In this document: positions 9,100 to 17,963 of the stretch, piece after piece
How positions within the stretch are numbered: the first letter of the stretch is position 1
Layout of the letters: every line of letters begins with the position of its first letter
Source of the DNA: an uncultured Methanobrevibacter sp.
GTDB lineage: Archaea > Methanobacteriota > Methanobacteria > Methanobacteriales > Methanobacteriaceae
Assembly: GCF_902769175.1 (NCBI RefSeq)
Contig: NZ_CACXNW010000017.1
Location: 38,136-102,135 of the forward strand
Direction: 5' to 3'
DNA length: 64,000 bases
Program-made: the position numbers and the translations under genes
Notes under the pieces: model-generated
Databases searched by the model: none
What the model was told of the DNA's origin: nothing
The model's input: only the letters and a program-made list of their open reading frames with translations

Positions 9100-9260
9100 A
9101 TATTATTTAATAAAATATGAAGATTTAATTTTCCATTTGATTTTTTCTATTAAATTATTTAATGAAATTTTGATGATTTAATTTTTAATTTATTTTTTCT
9201 ATTAAATTATTTAATGAAATTTTGATGTTTTAATTTTTAATTTGATTATCCCATTAAATT
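9100..9260. repeat. Degenerate tandem repeat, about 56-bp unit, 3 copies
   Basis: Repeated TTTTCTATTAAATTATTTAA and TGAAATTTTGATGATTTAA upstream of cfbE. 9036-9355 contains no gene and includes the cfbE promoter. Confidence 0.7.
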
Positions 9261-9355
9261 ATCTAATTAATTATTGGAATCTTTTTTTGATTTTTTTTCC
9301 ATTAAATAGTCTAAAACTAAAAATTCTTTGAAAAAAAAAGAAAAATTAGAGTATT

Positions 9356-11227
9356 TTATAATACTCTATTTATGGTGCTTATTCCACCTTCATTTAATTT
9401 GTCCTTAACTTTCTTGTAGAAGTACTTATTGTTGATTCTCATAAAGTAAACGTCTTTTTTAGACTTTTTGATTACGAGCTCTTCCATGTAGTTCACTTCT
9501 TTTTGGATTTGTCCATCCATTACGAAAATAGCTTTTTTACCTCTTTTAAGAAGTTTTATTCTGATTTCACTTGTATCAGAAACTACAAATGGTCTTACTC
9601 CTAACTTGTATGGACAAATTGGTATAATGATAAATGCACCTACCTTTGGATCTACAATAGGTCCTCCAGCAGACATTGAATATGCTGTAGAACCACTTGG
9701 TGTGGATATGATCAATCCGTCTGCCCTTAGCTCTTCCACAACTTCTCCGTCAACTGAAATCTCATAATGGAGCATTTTCGCAGGTCTTGCAGTCATTATT
9801 ACAACTTCATTCAATGCACGGAAGCTTTGGTTTTCATGGGAAATGATAATCTGTGTTCTTTTCTCTTTAGACCATTCCCCATCTAAGATTGCATCAAGAG
9901 CTTCGAAGGTGTTTTCCACTTCAATCTCAGTTAGGAATCCTACTGTACCCATATTGATTCCGAATATTGGAATCTCTTTGGTTAATTGGTTTTGTGTCCT
10001 AAGAAGTGTACCGTCTCCACCGAGAATGATTGCCATATCACTTCTAAGCTCATTCAATTCCTTAGCATAATCTCTAAAATTGTAATTGAAGTTTAGGCTT
10101 TCGATATGCATTGCAATTTCTGGAGTTTCATTCATTGTTTTTGCAATGATCTTATGCAATTCTGGGTTTTGCTTTATCTCTTCCAATTTCTCAGCAAGGG
10201 ATGATTCAATAACAGTTTCCATGTTCTTTTTTAGCAAGGTTTCAAATATCTTAAGTGAGAACAATACTGATTTGTATTCATCCACTCTACTTACAATTGC
10301 AACGCTTTTAATCATGTCCAATTCGTCGTTGTTTATGATTTTGATGATTTGATTGTGCAAGTCTTCATTTCCTGCACTAACGACCACTGCCTTTTCATAG
10401 ATGCTTAATCTGCTGTTTAGCTTTTCACCGTATTTATTGGTTACAATAGCACCAGCCTCTTCTACAATGAGCTTTGAAGCTGCTATGTCTATGATTCTAC
10501 TTCCCCTTAAATCGAGGAAAGCATCATATTTTCCGCTTGCTACATAGGCAAGCTCCAATACTACTGAACCTAATACTCTCATTCTTCTTGCAGTGTCTAC
10601 TAATTTGGATACGGATAATGTTTTGCTTTTGGTGAACCCTCCTAAGCTGATTTTTGTTAAATCGCTTTGACTGCTTGGAGTCATTGGCTCTCCATTTCTC
10701 TTGGCACCATTTCCTTTAATTGCTTCGTAATAGTTTCCATTAGCATAATTTTTAACAAAACCAAGTTGCACATCATCTAAGGTAGCTTCCCTTCCTTCAG
10801 GAACATTAGCTACAGCAATGGACATACCATATGCAGGAATGTTCTTTATTGCATTGCTTGTTCCATCAAGTGGATCGATTAAAAATAAGAAACGAGGTTT
10901 TTCTTCATTTTCCCTTTCTTTTTTAGTTTTTGGTACATTATTAAGCAATTCTTCACTAAGGCTGATGGATTCCTGTTTTCTTTTTCCCAGTTTAAGCTCT
11001 CCTATCTCTTCACTGATTAAGTAAGATTCAAAATCAGCTTCTTTAAGGAGCTTAATTACTTCATCTTCTGCAATAATGTCAATATAAGATGTAGGAGTGC
11101 CATCTGCACCTATTTTCACAAATTCTCCTGCCTTAGGATTTCCAACTTGACCTTCAAGGAGCTTTTCAACTTTTTCAAAAACTGTGGTTGCAATATTTCT
11201 ACAGATGTCTATATCTTCTTGATTCAT
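9356..11227 (-). CDS. nadK: Bifunctional NADP phosphatase/NAD kinase
   Basis: 623 residues from ATG 11227; the in-frame ATG at 11245 is rejected because TTAGGAGGG lies between the two. Residues 1 to about 265 form an inositol-monophosphatase-like domain (SYLISEEIGE, LIDPLDGTSNAIKN), and residues from about 290 form an NAD kinase (GGDGTLLR, GINMGTVGFL, SGSTAYSMSAGGPIV). The same fusion is known in methanogens such as Methanocaldococcus, where one polypeptide makes and removes the 2'-phosphate of NADP. It can therefore set the NAD/NADP balance. Transcribed downstream of pdaD, with 95 bp between them. Confidence 0.93.
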   Translation of the reverse strand: MNQEDIDICRNIATTVFEKVEKLLEGQVGNPKAGEFVKIGADGTPTSYIDIIAEDEVIKLLKEADFESYLISEEIGELKLGKRKQESISLSEELLNNVPKTKKERENEEKPRFLFLIDPLDGTSNAIKNIPAYGMSIAVANVPEGREATLDDVQLGFVKNYANGNYYEAIKGNGAKRNGEPMTPSSQSDLTKISLGGFTKSKTLSVSKLVDTARRMRVLGSVVLELAYVASGKYDAFLDLRGSRIIDIAASKLIVEEAGAIVTNKYGEKLNSRLSIYEKAVVVSAGNEDLHNQIIKIINNDELDMIKSVAIVSRVDEYKSVLFSLKIFETLLKKNMETVIESSLAEKLEEIKQNPELHKIIAKTMNETPEIAMHIESLNFNYNFRDYAKELNELRSDMAIILGGDGTLLRTQNQLTKEIPIFGINMGTVGFLTEIEVENTFEALDAILDGEWSKEKRTQIIISHENQSFRALNEVVIMTARPAKMLHYEISVDGEVVEELRADGLIISTPSGSTAYSMSAGGPIVDPKVGAFIIIPICPYKLGVRPFVVSDTSEIRIKLLKRGKKAIFVMDGQIQKEVNYMEELVIKKSKKDVYFMRINNKYFYKKVKDKLNEGGISTINRVL

Positions 11228-11322
11228 TCTATCCCTCCTAATCATATTTTTTTTTATTTATTTGATTATTCTGAAGTTTTCACTGTTTTTTTAGTAATTC
11301 ATTTTTTTGTGTTTGAATTTGA

Positions 11323-11781
11323 TTATTCTAAGATGTCATCTCTTATGTAGATTACTGCTGCAATTGCAGATCCAATTTCTTCAACAGTATGATGAGCCTC
11401 TTCTACAATCAATTCATTTATCTTAACATTGCGCTTGTTCATCATGTATTTGACCATTTCCATTGCTTCATTTTTAACATCTTCAGGGTTTTGATTTATG
11501 CCGTTTGTTTCAACAACACAACCTAATTCCTCACCTATAGCTACAGCAATGCAAGCAGTTAGCTTATCTCCTTTTTTATTTGAAGTCAGGCTTGATAGTA
11601 CGCAATTTACCATAGATCCTGCCTTTAGCTTTGGCAATTTTTCAACTTTAGTATTGGCTTCAAGCATGCTTGATACCTTTATTAAGTTCACATCACCAAT
11701 TTCCGCTTCATATAGTGCATTGTCAAAAGCATTTAGTTCGGTTGGTCCTTCTGAATTTCCTGAAACAATAGCTATTCTCAT
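11323..11781 (-). CDS. pdaD: Pyruvoyl-dependent arginine decarboxylase
   Basis: About 152 residues. Converts arginine to agmatine, the first step of archaeal polyamine synthesis. The self-cleavage site is KVSSML with Ser37-Ser38; Ser38 would become the pyruvoyl group of the alpha chain. GSMVNCVLSSL, a conserved Glu region and EEAHHTVEEIGSA match the family. ATG 11781 follows GTGGT more sensibly than ATG 11793, but the start is not certain. It is divergent from eif5A, and speB lies beyond; the three together make the agmatine to putrescine to spermidine to deoxyhypusine route. Confidence 0.92.
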   Translation of the reverse strand: MRIAIVSGNSEGPTELNAFDNALYEAEIGDVNLIKVSSMLEANTKVEKLPKLKAGSMVNCVLSSLTSNKKGDKLTACIAVAIGEELGCVVETNGINQNPEDVKNEAMEMVKYMMNKRNVKINELIVEEAHHTVEEIGSAIAAVIYIRDDILE

Positions 11782-11914
11782 TATACCACACATTTATTTA
11801 TCTTATAAAAATATTTATTTCTTATAATATATTAATTCTATCAATAATAATTATTTATTCAGGATTGATTTCATATTTTTTTAAATTTTTATCTGCAAAT
11901 CCAATTTTTCATAC

Positions 11915-11931
11915 GAAAGTTTATATATAAT
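11915..11931 (+). promoter_or_regulatory. eif5A promoter (BRE/TATA)
   Basis: ACGAAAGTTTATATATAAT, a strong match to the CGAAAnnTTTATA form seen at other promoters here. The predicted transcript start is near 11955, leaving a leader of about 120 nt before the GTGAGGT site of eif5A. Confidence 0.6.
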
Positions 11932-12078
11932 TTTAAATTAATATATTAATAATCTATATTTTAATTAGGTTAACCGTATTTAATTTTGATTAAATATAAA
12001 TAAATTATTAATTTAAGGCAATTAAATTATTAATTTAAAAATTATTATTTTTTTAATTATTATTGTGAGGTTATTTTA

Positions 12079-12486
12079 ATGTCAACAAAAGTTGTAGAAC
12101 TTAAAACCGTAAAAGTCGGAAAATATATTGTATTAGATGGAGAAGCTTCTAAAGTAACTAGCTTAACCACTTCATCTCCTGGTAAGCATGGAGCTGCAAA
12201 AGCAAGATTAGAAGCTGTCGGTATTTTTGATGGTCAAAAAAGAAGTTTAGTAAAACCTGTAGATACTAAAGTTGAAGTACCTATTCTTGACAAAAGAATC
12301 GGTCAAATTTTAGCTATTATGGGTGACCAAGTTCAAATCATGGACTTAGAAACTTTTGAAACTTTTGAATTACCTATACCTGCTGAATTCGATGACGAAA
12401 TCAGAGGCGCTGTTGGTACTGACTTAGGTGTAGAATATATCATCGCGTTAGGTAATATGAAAATCATGAGAACTAAAAAAGTATAA
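12079..12486 (+). CDS. eif5A: Translation factor aIF5A (hypusine-containing)
   Basis: 135 residues. Archaeal IF5A relieves ribosome stalling and needs a lysine modified with the aminobutyl group of spermidine. The modification loop is [11 protein letters not shown] with Lys36; the N-terminal KOW-like barrel and the C-terminal OB fold are complete. GTGAGGTT is the ribosome-binding site. Flanked by the two polyamine genes that supply its modification: pdaD divergently upstream and speB 350 bp downstream. A hairpin terminator follows. Confidence 0.96.
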   Translation: MSTKVVELKTVKVGKYIVLDGEASKVTSLTTSSPGKHGAAKARLEAVGIFDGQKRSLVKPVDTKVEVPILDKRIGQILAIMGDQVQIMDLETFETFELPIPAEFDDEIRGAVGTDLGVEYIIALGNMKIMRTKKV

Positions 12487-12511
12487 TTTTTTAGTTTTTT
12501 TACCTTTTTCA

Positions 12512-12531
12512 AGGATTTTAGTAAAAATCCT
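12512..12531 (+). terminator. Hairpin terminator after eif5A
   Basis: AGGATTTTAGTAAAAATCCT, an 8-bp stem with a short loop, 25 bp after the stop codon and set in T-rich DNA. Confidence 0.65.
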
Positions 12532-12656
12532 ATTTCAATCTTTTTTCAAATCAAATCTAAAATCAAATCAAACTTTTTTTATTTTTTATATTTTTCTATT
12601 TTTAATTAATTACTTGATTAACTAATAGTTTTTAATTAATCAAATAATTAATTATG

Positions 12657-12800
12657 AATTAATTTAATATAATTTTAAAAATATATTTGATATATTAATT
12701 AAATTTTAAATTCTAAATTTTAAATTATAAATTAATTTAATATAATTTTAAAAATATATTTGATATATTAATTAAATTTTAAATTCTAAATTTTAAATTC
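12657..12800. repeat. Tandem repeat, about 73-bp unit, 2 copies
   Basis: Two almost identical copies of a unit starting AATTAATTTAATATAATTTT and ending with AAATTCTAAATTTTAAATT, just before speB. The speB promoter must lie in or after it. Confidence 0.85.
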
Positions 12801-12836
12801 TAAAAATTAAAATTATTAATTTATTAATGTGATAAA

Positions 12837-13769
12837 ATGCTTTTTAATACTTATGAACCGTGGAAATTTGCTTTTTCAAGTGCATCTGATGACTTGTCCA
12901 ATTTAGGTAATGGAGAATCTGTAGATGATTTTGCAAAATCTAAAAAGTGGGGGATCATTGGAGTTCCTTTTGACAGCACTTGCTCTTATCATCATGGTTC
13001 AAGGTATGGTCCAACAATTATAAGAGAGGCATCATTTGGCTTTGAACAATACAATTCCACCTTTGAAAAGATTCTGGATGGTGAATTCTATGATTGCGGT
13101 GACTTGAATGTTGTTCATGGAAACTGCAGCAAGACCTGTGATGCTTTAGAGGATTCTGTAAATGAATTGATTGAATCTGGTATTAAGCCAATCATAATTG
13201 GTGGAGAGCATAGCGTAAGCATTGGACCTATTAAGGCATTAGCTAAGTTGGAAGAATCTAAAGACTTAAGCAATATCACTGTAATTCATTTGGATTCTCA
13301 TAGAGATATCATTGATGAGTATATCGGCGAAAAGGATTCTCATGCAACAATCATGAAAAGGGTTCATGACTTGAATCCAAAGGAATTGATTCAAATAGGA
13401 ATAAGGTCCTTTTCCCTTGAAGAAAAGGAATTTGTAGAAGAGCAGGATAATATCAGCAGCTTTTTGGCAAAGGATCTTTATGATTCTTTTGAGATTCTTT
13501 TAGAAAAATTCGATTCAATTGAAGGAAAAGTCTATGTCTCTATTGATATGGATGCATTTGACCCTGCTTTTGCACCATCAGTTGGAAACCCAACTCCTAA
13601 TGGATTGCACCCTGTAGATGTTGAAAATATTTTTGATGCATTGGCAAGCAATGAAAAGATAGATGTTATTGGTTTTGACCTTGTAGAAGTAGCAAGTGAT
13701 AGATTAGGTGATGTAACTGCAGTCCTTGCAGCTAAAATGATTTATGACTTTTTGACTTTATTTGCTTGA
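12837..13769 (+). CDS. speB: Agmatinase (ureohydrolase)
   Basis: 310 residues. Hydrolyses agmatine to putrescine and urea. The binuclear manganese ligands are seen in GGEHSVS (His), IHLDSHRDI (Asp/His/Asp; Ser replaces the usual Ala) and SIDMDAFDPAFAP (Asp/Asp); the C-terminal GFDLVEV motif is present. In the third block GNPTPNGL stands where GTPxPGG is common, a mild variation that may reflect substrate tuning. GTGAT is the only ribosome-binding site. Next to eif5A and near pdaD, forming a polyamine-hypusine cluster. Confidence 0.93.
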   Translation: MLFNTYEPWKFAFSSASDDLSNLGNGESVDDFAKSKKWGIIGVPFDSTCSYHHGSRYGPTIIREASFGFEQYNSTFEKILDGEFYDCGDLNVVHGNCSKTCDALEDSVNELIESGIKPIIIGGEHSVSIGPIKALAKLEESKDLSNITVIHLDSHRDIIDEYIGEKDSHATIMKRVHDLNPKELIQIGIRSFSLEEKEFVEEQDNISSFLAKDLYDSFEILLEKFDSIEGKVYVSIDMDAFDPAFAPSVGNPTPNGLHPVDVENIFDALASNEKIDVIGFDLVEVASDRLGDVTAVLAAKMIYDFLTLFA

Positions 13770-14075
13770 ATATTTTTTATTTTTTCAATATCATTTGTTT
13801 TTATTTGCTATTTTCAATTTTTAAGTTTTTGGGTTTGAAATAATTTATTTTTCATTGTTCAATTTTTTAATATTAATTTTGAAATAATTTTGAAATAATT
13901 TATTTTTCATTATTCAATATTTTTTACAAATAATATAAATAGTACTTAAACACATATTTTAATTATAATTTATTATTTAGTATGATTATAATCAATAATC
14001 AAAATGGTTATTTTATTAAATAAAGAATTATTTTAATCATATTTACAAAATTAAAAAAAATTAAGGAGATTTTTA

Positions 14076-15293
14076 ATGTATAAAAGAGAAATAGAATTAT
14101 CTGGTCATATCATTGATTCTTTAACTCTTCCTAAAACCATGGACATTATCATGGATAAGGGTGGAGACTTTGATATACTAGAGTTTGATATAGGAAAACG
14201 CAAATCTGATACTAGTAAAGCTAAGATAATGGTTTCAGCTGAATCTCCCGATATTTTAAATTCTATTCTTGATGAACTTAACTTTATTGGGGTTTCAATA
14301 TCTGAAATTGAAGAGGTCAATTTAGTCCCTTCTCCAAAAGATCAAGTAGCTCCAGAAGGTTTTTATTCAACAAGCCATCATGTAACTCATATTTTTTATA
14401 AAGATGAATGGATTCTTGTAGATGAAATTGAAATGGATTGTTTGATTGTTATTGATGAAGAGAAGAAAACTGCAAGATGCAAGCCAATTGCGGATATTAA
14501 AAAAGGCGATTTGATTGTAGTTGGCAGAGAAGGAGTAAAAATCACACCACCTCAAAGGTCAAGAGGTAAGCAAGGTGTATTTGAATTCATGAACAGTGAT
14601 GTTTCTTCTGAAAAGCCAATGATGAGCATTATTAATGATGTTGCTGCAGAAATTAAGAATGTAAAGGCTAATGGCGGTAAGATAGCACTTGTTGGAGGTC
14701 CAGCTATTGTTCACACAGGATCTGCAGGAATCGTTGCACAGCTTGTAAAGGATGGCATTATTGATGTTATTTTTGCAGGAAATGCTTTAGCTACCCACGA
14801 TATTGAATGCGATCAATTCGGAACTTCCCTTGGTGTAAACGTTAAGACAGGTGAAGTTGTTGCTCATGGTCATACCCACCATATGAGGGCAATCAATAGA
14901 ATCAATAGGTCTGGTTCAATTAGGGAAGCTGTAGAAGACGGAACATTAAAAAGCGGTATAATGTATGAATGTATTAAGAATGATGTTCCTTATGTTTTAG
15001 CAGGTTCCATTCGTGATGATGGTCCACTTCCAGATGTAATTACAGATACTGCTGAATCTCAGAAGCTTATGCGTAAGTATGCTCAAGAAGTTGACATGGT
15101 TATTATGATTTCAACTATGTTGCATTCAATTGCAACTGGTAATCTCTTGCCTTCAAGAGTTAAAAGTATTTGTGTAGACATTAACCCATCTACTGTAACT
15201 AAACTTGCAGATAGAGGCAGTGCTCAAGTTGTAGGTATTGTAACTGATGTAGGAGCATTCTTGCCAGTTTTATATGATGCTTTACAAAAATAA
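14076..15293 (+). CDS. Archaeal ornithine cyclodeaminase-like protein (TIGR00300/LOR-SDH type)
   Basis: 405 residues. The N-terminal region (1-110) resembles the LOR/SDH domain, the middle has CxP and [12 protein letters not shown], and the C-terminal half carries the NAD-binding part ([37 protein letters not shown]). This is the archaeal family shown in methanococci to act as an ornithine cyclodeaminase (ornithine to proline plus ammonia), distinct from the mu-crystallin type. AAGGAG precedes ATG 14076. Its place beside arginine and agmatine enzymes fits an arginine/ornithine role; the exact activity is inferred from the family. Confidence 0.75.
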   Translation: MYKREIELSGHIIDSLTLPKTMDIIMDKGGDFDILEFDIGKRKSDTSKAKIMVSAESPDILNSILDELNFIGVSISEIEEVNLVPSPKDQVAPEGFYSTSHHVTHIFYKDEWILVDEIEMDCLIVIDEEKKTARCKPIADIKKGDLIVVGREGVKITPPQRSRGKQGVFEFMNSDVSSEKPMMSIINDVAAEIKNVKANGGKIALVGGPAIVHTGSAGIVAQLVKDGIIDVIFAGNALATHDIECDQFGTSLGVNVKTGEVVAHGHTHHMRAINRINRSGSIREAVEDGTLKSGIMYECIKNDVPYVLAGSIRDDGPLPDVITDTAESQKLMRKYAQEVDMVIMISTMLHSIATGNLLPSRVKSICVDINPSTVTKLADRGSAQVVGIVTDVGAFLPVLYDALQK

Positions 15294-15310
15294 CTCCAAA
15301 CTTTAACTCC

Positions 15311-15343
15311 AAACTTTTACTCGCCTTCGGCTCGCAAAAGTTT
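15311..15343. terminator. Inverted repeat after the ornithine cyclodeaminase gene
   Basis: AAACTTTTACTCG is followed by CCTTCGG and CTCGCAAAAGTTT: an 8-bp A/T stem with a GC-rich inner part, unusual in DNA this AT-rich. It lies 18 bp after the stop codon and is likely a terminator. Immediately before it the segment TAACTCCAAACTTT, including the stop codon, is duplicated (15291 and 15304). Confidence 0.6.
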
Positions 15344-15611
15344 GATTAAAATATTTTTAATTGTTAGGAGTATTTCCTAATTTTTACTTTTTTTATTTTT
15401 TTATATTTTTTGACTATTTTCATTATTTTTACTATTTTTATTTTTTAACTATTTTTATTTTTTAACTATTTTCAACTATTTGTTGCCTTATTTAATTTTC
15501 ATATTTTTCAGCTATTTTTTTTTTAAGAATTTTAAAAAATTTCACTTATACTTAATTTTATTAAGTTTTTTTTTAGAAAATTTTTTTATTAAGTTTTAAT
15601 AGATTTTTATT

Positions 15612-15722
15612 TGGATAAAATTTATTTTAATAATTTATTAAAATTAGGTTTTGAAATTAAAAAAGTTTTAATATATTTTTTGGATAAGATTTATTTTAAT
15701 AATTTATTAAAATTGATTCTTA
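15612..15722. repeat. Direct repeat in the ade promoter region (about 70 bp apart, 2 copies)
   Basis: TTGGATAAAATTTATTTTAA and TAATTTATTAAAATT recur at 15682-15715 (first copy 15612-15647). The rest of 15344-15754 is AT-rich without a gene. Confidence 0.7.
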
Positions 15723-15754
15723 AAAAAAGTATTAGATTTTTTCGTGGTGTTTAA

Positions 15755-17632
15755 ATGGGTGAAAAAATTATTAACGTAGAAGGCAATGAGATTATAGTCT
15801 CTGCTGAAGGCATTGATGACTTTGAAGTGTCTGATATTACCTTGGAAGATGCACAGGAACCTGAAGGCGACCTTGTCATGACTGTAAAGATTTTAGAAGT
15901 GGAATTAGGTGAGGTTTATCCTGCTGTTTTAGTAATTGAAGATGGATACTTTAAAGAGGTCATTCCAATTATCACTGATGACGATGATGCTCTTGATTAT
16001 GATTATGAAGGTGTAATGATACCTGGTTTTATTGATTCACATTGTCATGTTGAAAGTTCAAAGATATCTCCTGCTAATTTTGCCAAGGCTGTTATTCCTT
16101 TTGGAACTACTTCAGTTATAACAGACCCTCATGAAATAGCAAATGTTCTTGGAGTTGAAGGAATTGACTTTATGGTGAATGATGGTAAAAAAGTTCCTTT
16201 TGACTTTTATTATGATGTTCCTTCTTGTGTCCCTGCTACTCCTTTTGAAACTTCTGGTGCTGTATTAGACAGTTCTGTTGTGGAAGAGTTATTAAAGAGG
16301 GATGAAATGGTTGCTCTTGGTGAAATGATGAATTTCCCAGGTGTGATAAATGATGATGAGGAAGTAATGAAAAAGATTGAAGCGGCTAAAAAATTAAATA
16401 AGGCAATAGATGGTCATGCACCTCTCCTTACTGGTGAAGATTTAGTTAAATATGTTTCTGCAGGCATAAGCACAGACCATGAATGCAGCACATTTGAAGA
16501 TGCCATTGAAAAGAAGAAATTAGGCATGAAAATCATGGTTCGTGAAGGGTCATCTGCTAAGGATATGGACAAGCTATTGGACATTGATAAAAGGCTCAAT
16601 TACTTGATTGAAGAGGAAATGGCAGGAAATCTTGAAGTGGACAATATTGATGAAGCATTGGCTATTCCTTCATTTGACTTCCTGGTTTGTGATGACATCA
16701 ATGCAAGTGACTTGATGAAAGGCCATTTGGATCAATTGGTTAAAAAAGCAATTTCATTAAAGATAAATCCAAAAGAAGCTATTAAAATGGTAACCTTTAA
16801 TCCTGCTAAACATTATGGTTTGGATGGAGGTATAATAGAAACTGGAAGGGTTGCTAATTTCGTTTTAGTGGATGATTTGAGAAACTTAAATGTAAGCAAG
16901 GTTTGGATTCATGGTGAGCTTGTTTATGAAGATGGTGAAGTTCTGTTTGATGTAGAGCCATATGATGCAAAGAACACCTTTGATTTAGATGAGGTCATTC
17001 CTGAAGACTTTGATGTAATAATGGAAATGGATTATGTAAGTTCCCTAATGGATGAAACCACTAATGTCTTTGTTAGGGTGGCTAATGATGGAGAGTTGGT
17101 CACTGGAAAATCAGAAGAAACCCTTTTGATAAAAAATAAGGTCATTCAGCCTGACTTGAAAAAGGACATCATCAAGATAGCTGTTGTTAACAGATATGGT
17201 GGAAATAATATAACAAATGGTTTCATTAAAGGATTTGGTCTTAAAAGAGGAGCTTTTGCATCTTCTGTTGCACATGATTCCCATAATATTGTAGTTGTAG
17301 GTACAAATTCTGAGGATATGGCAGCTGCAGTCAATTTGATTAGGGAAAAGAAGGGCGGACTTTCTATTGTGTCTCAAGAAGACAATATTAAAGAGATTCT
17401 TGAATTGCCAATTGCAGGTTTAATGTCTGATAAGGATGTTCAATATGTTGGACCTAAATTAAAGAAGTTGATTGATATAACTCATGAATTAGGATGCACT
17501 ATGTCTTCTCCATTCATGACTTTGTCCTTTATGGCATTGGTAGTTATTCCAAGCTTTAAAATAAGCGATCAAGGAATGTTTGACTTTGAAAGCTTTGGAT
17601 TTATAGATTTAATTAAGCAGTATTTGGTTTAA
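15755..17632 (+). CDS. ade: Adenine deaminase
   Basis: 625 residues. Amidohydrolase converting adenine to hypoxanthine and ammonia in purine salvage. The first metal motif is GFIDSHCHVESSKISP (about 95-110); PHEIANVLG, DGHAPLLTG, STDHECST and the C-terminal GFGLKRGAFASSVAHDSHN and MSSPFMTLSFMAL blocks are typical of the Ade family. It is slightly longer than many bacterial enzymes, with an acidic N-terminal extension of about 50 residues. GGTGT precedes ATG 15755. No co-transcribed neighbour. Confidence 0.92.
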   Translation: MGEKIINVEGNEIIVSAEGIDDFEVSDITLEDAQEPEGDLVMTVKILEVELGEVYPAVLVIEDGYFKEVIPIITDDDDALDYDYEGVMIPGFIDSHCHVESSKISPANFAKAVIPFGTTSVITDPHEIANVLGVEGIDFMVNDGKKVPFDFYYDVPSCVPATPFETSGAVLDSSVVEELLKRDEMVALGEMMNFPGVINDDEEVMKKIEAAKKLNKAIDGHAPLLTGEDLVKYVSAGISTDHECSTFEDAIEKKKLGMKIMVREGSSAKDMDKLLDIDKRLNYLIEEEMAGNLEVDNIDEALAIPSFDFLVCDDINASDLMKGHLDQLVKKAISLKINPKEAIKMVTFNPAKHYGLDGGIIETGRVANFVLVDDLRNLNVSKVWIHGELVYEDGEVLFDVEPYDAKNTFDLDEVIPEDFDVIMEMDYVSSLMDETTNVFVRVANDGELVTGKSEETLLIKNKVIQPDLKKDIIKIAVVNRYGGNNITNGFIKGFGLKRGAFASSVAHDSHNIVVVGTNSEDMAAAVNLIREKKGGLSIVSQEDNIKEILELPIAGLMSDKDVQYVGPKLKKLIDITHELGCTMSSPFMTLSFMALVVIPSFKISDQGMFDFESFGFIDLIKQYLV

Positions 17633-17870
17633 TTTTGAATATTGAATTAACGCATTTAAAAAACAGTATTTAGTTTAATCTTGAATAATTTTTTTAGATT
17701 AATTCAAGATTAATATTCTTTTTTTATTTTTTTAGATTAATTCAAGATTAATATTCTTTTTTTATTTTTTTAGATTAATTCAAGATTAATATTCTTTTTT
17801 TATTTTTTTAGATTAATTTAATATTAATATTTCTTTTTTTTAGATTAATTCAAGATTAATATTTTTTTAT
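17633..17870. repeat. Tandem repeats after ade (38-bp unit, about 4.5 copies), seeded by a copy of the gene tail
   Basis: The ade tail AGCAGTATTTGGTTTAATTT, including the stop codon, recurs at 17662-17688. From 17690 a 38-bp unit built on AGATTAATTCAAGATTAATA repeats to 17870. The unit's own dyads could act as serial terminators. Confidence 0.8.
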
Positions 17871-17905
17871 TTTTTTAAAAATAGTTTTAAGCATTGTTAT
17901 TTGAA

Positions 17906-17963
17906 AAGAGTTTGATAGTTACTCTAAATTATCTTTTTTCAGTAATACCTTAATCAAACTCTT
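17906..17963 (-). terminator. Long inverted repeat at the end of the peptidase-adhesin gene
   Basis: AAGAGTTTGAT (17906-17916) pairs with ATCAAACTCTT (17953-17963), an 11-bp perfect stem with a 36-nt loop. The right arm overlaps the stop codon of the restored adhesin frame (17954). Confidence 0.6.
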
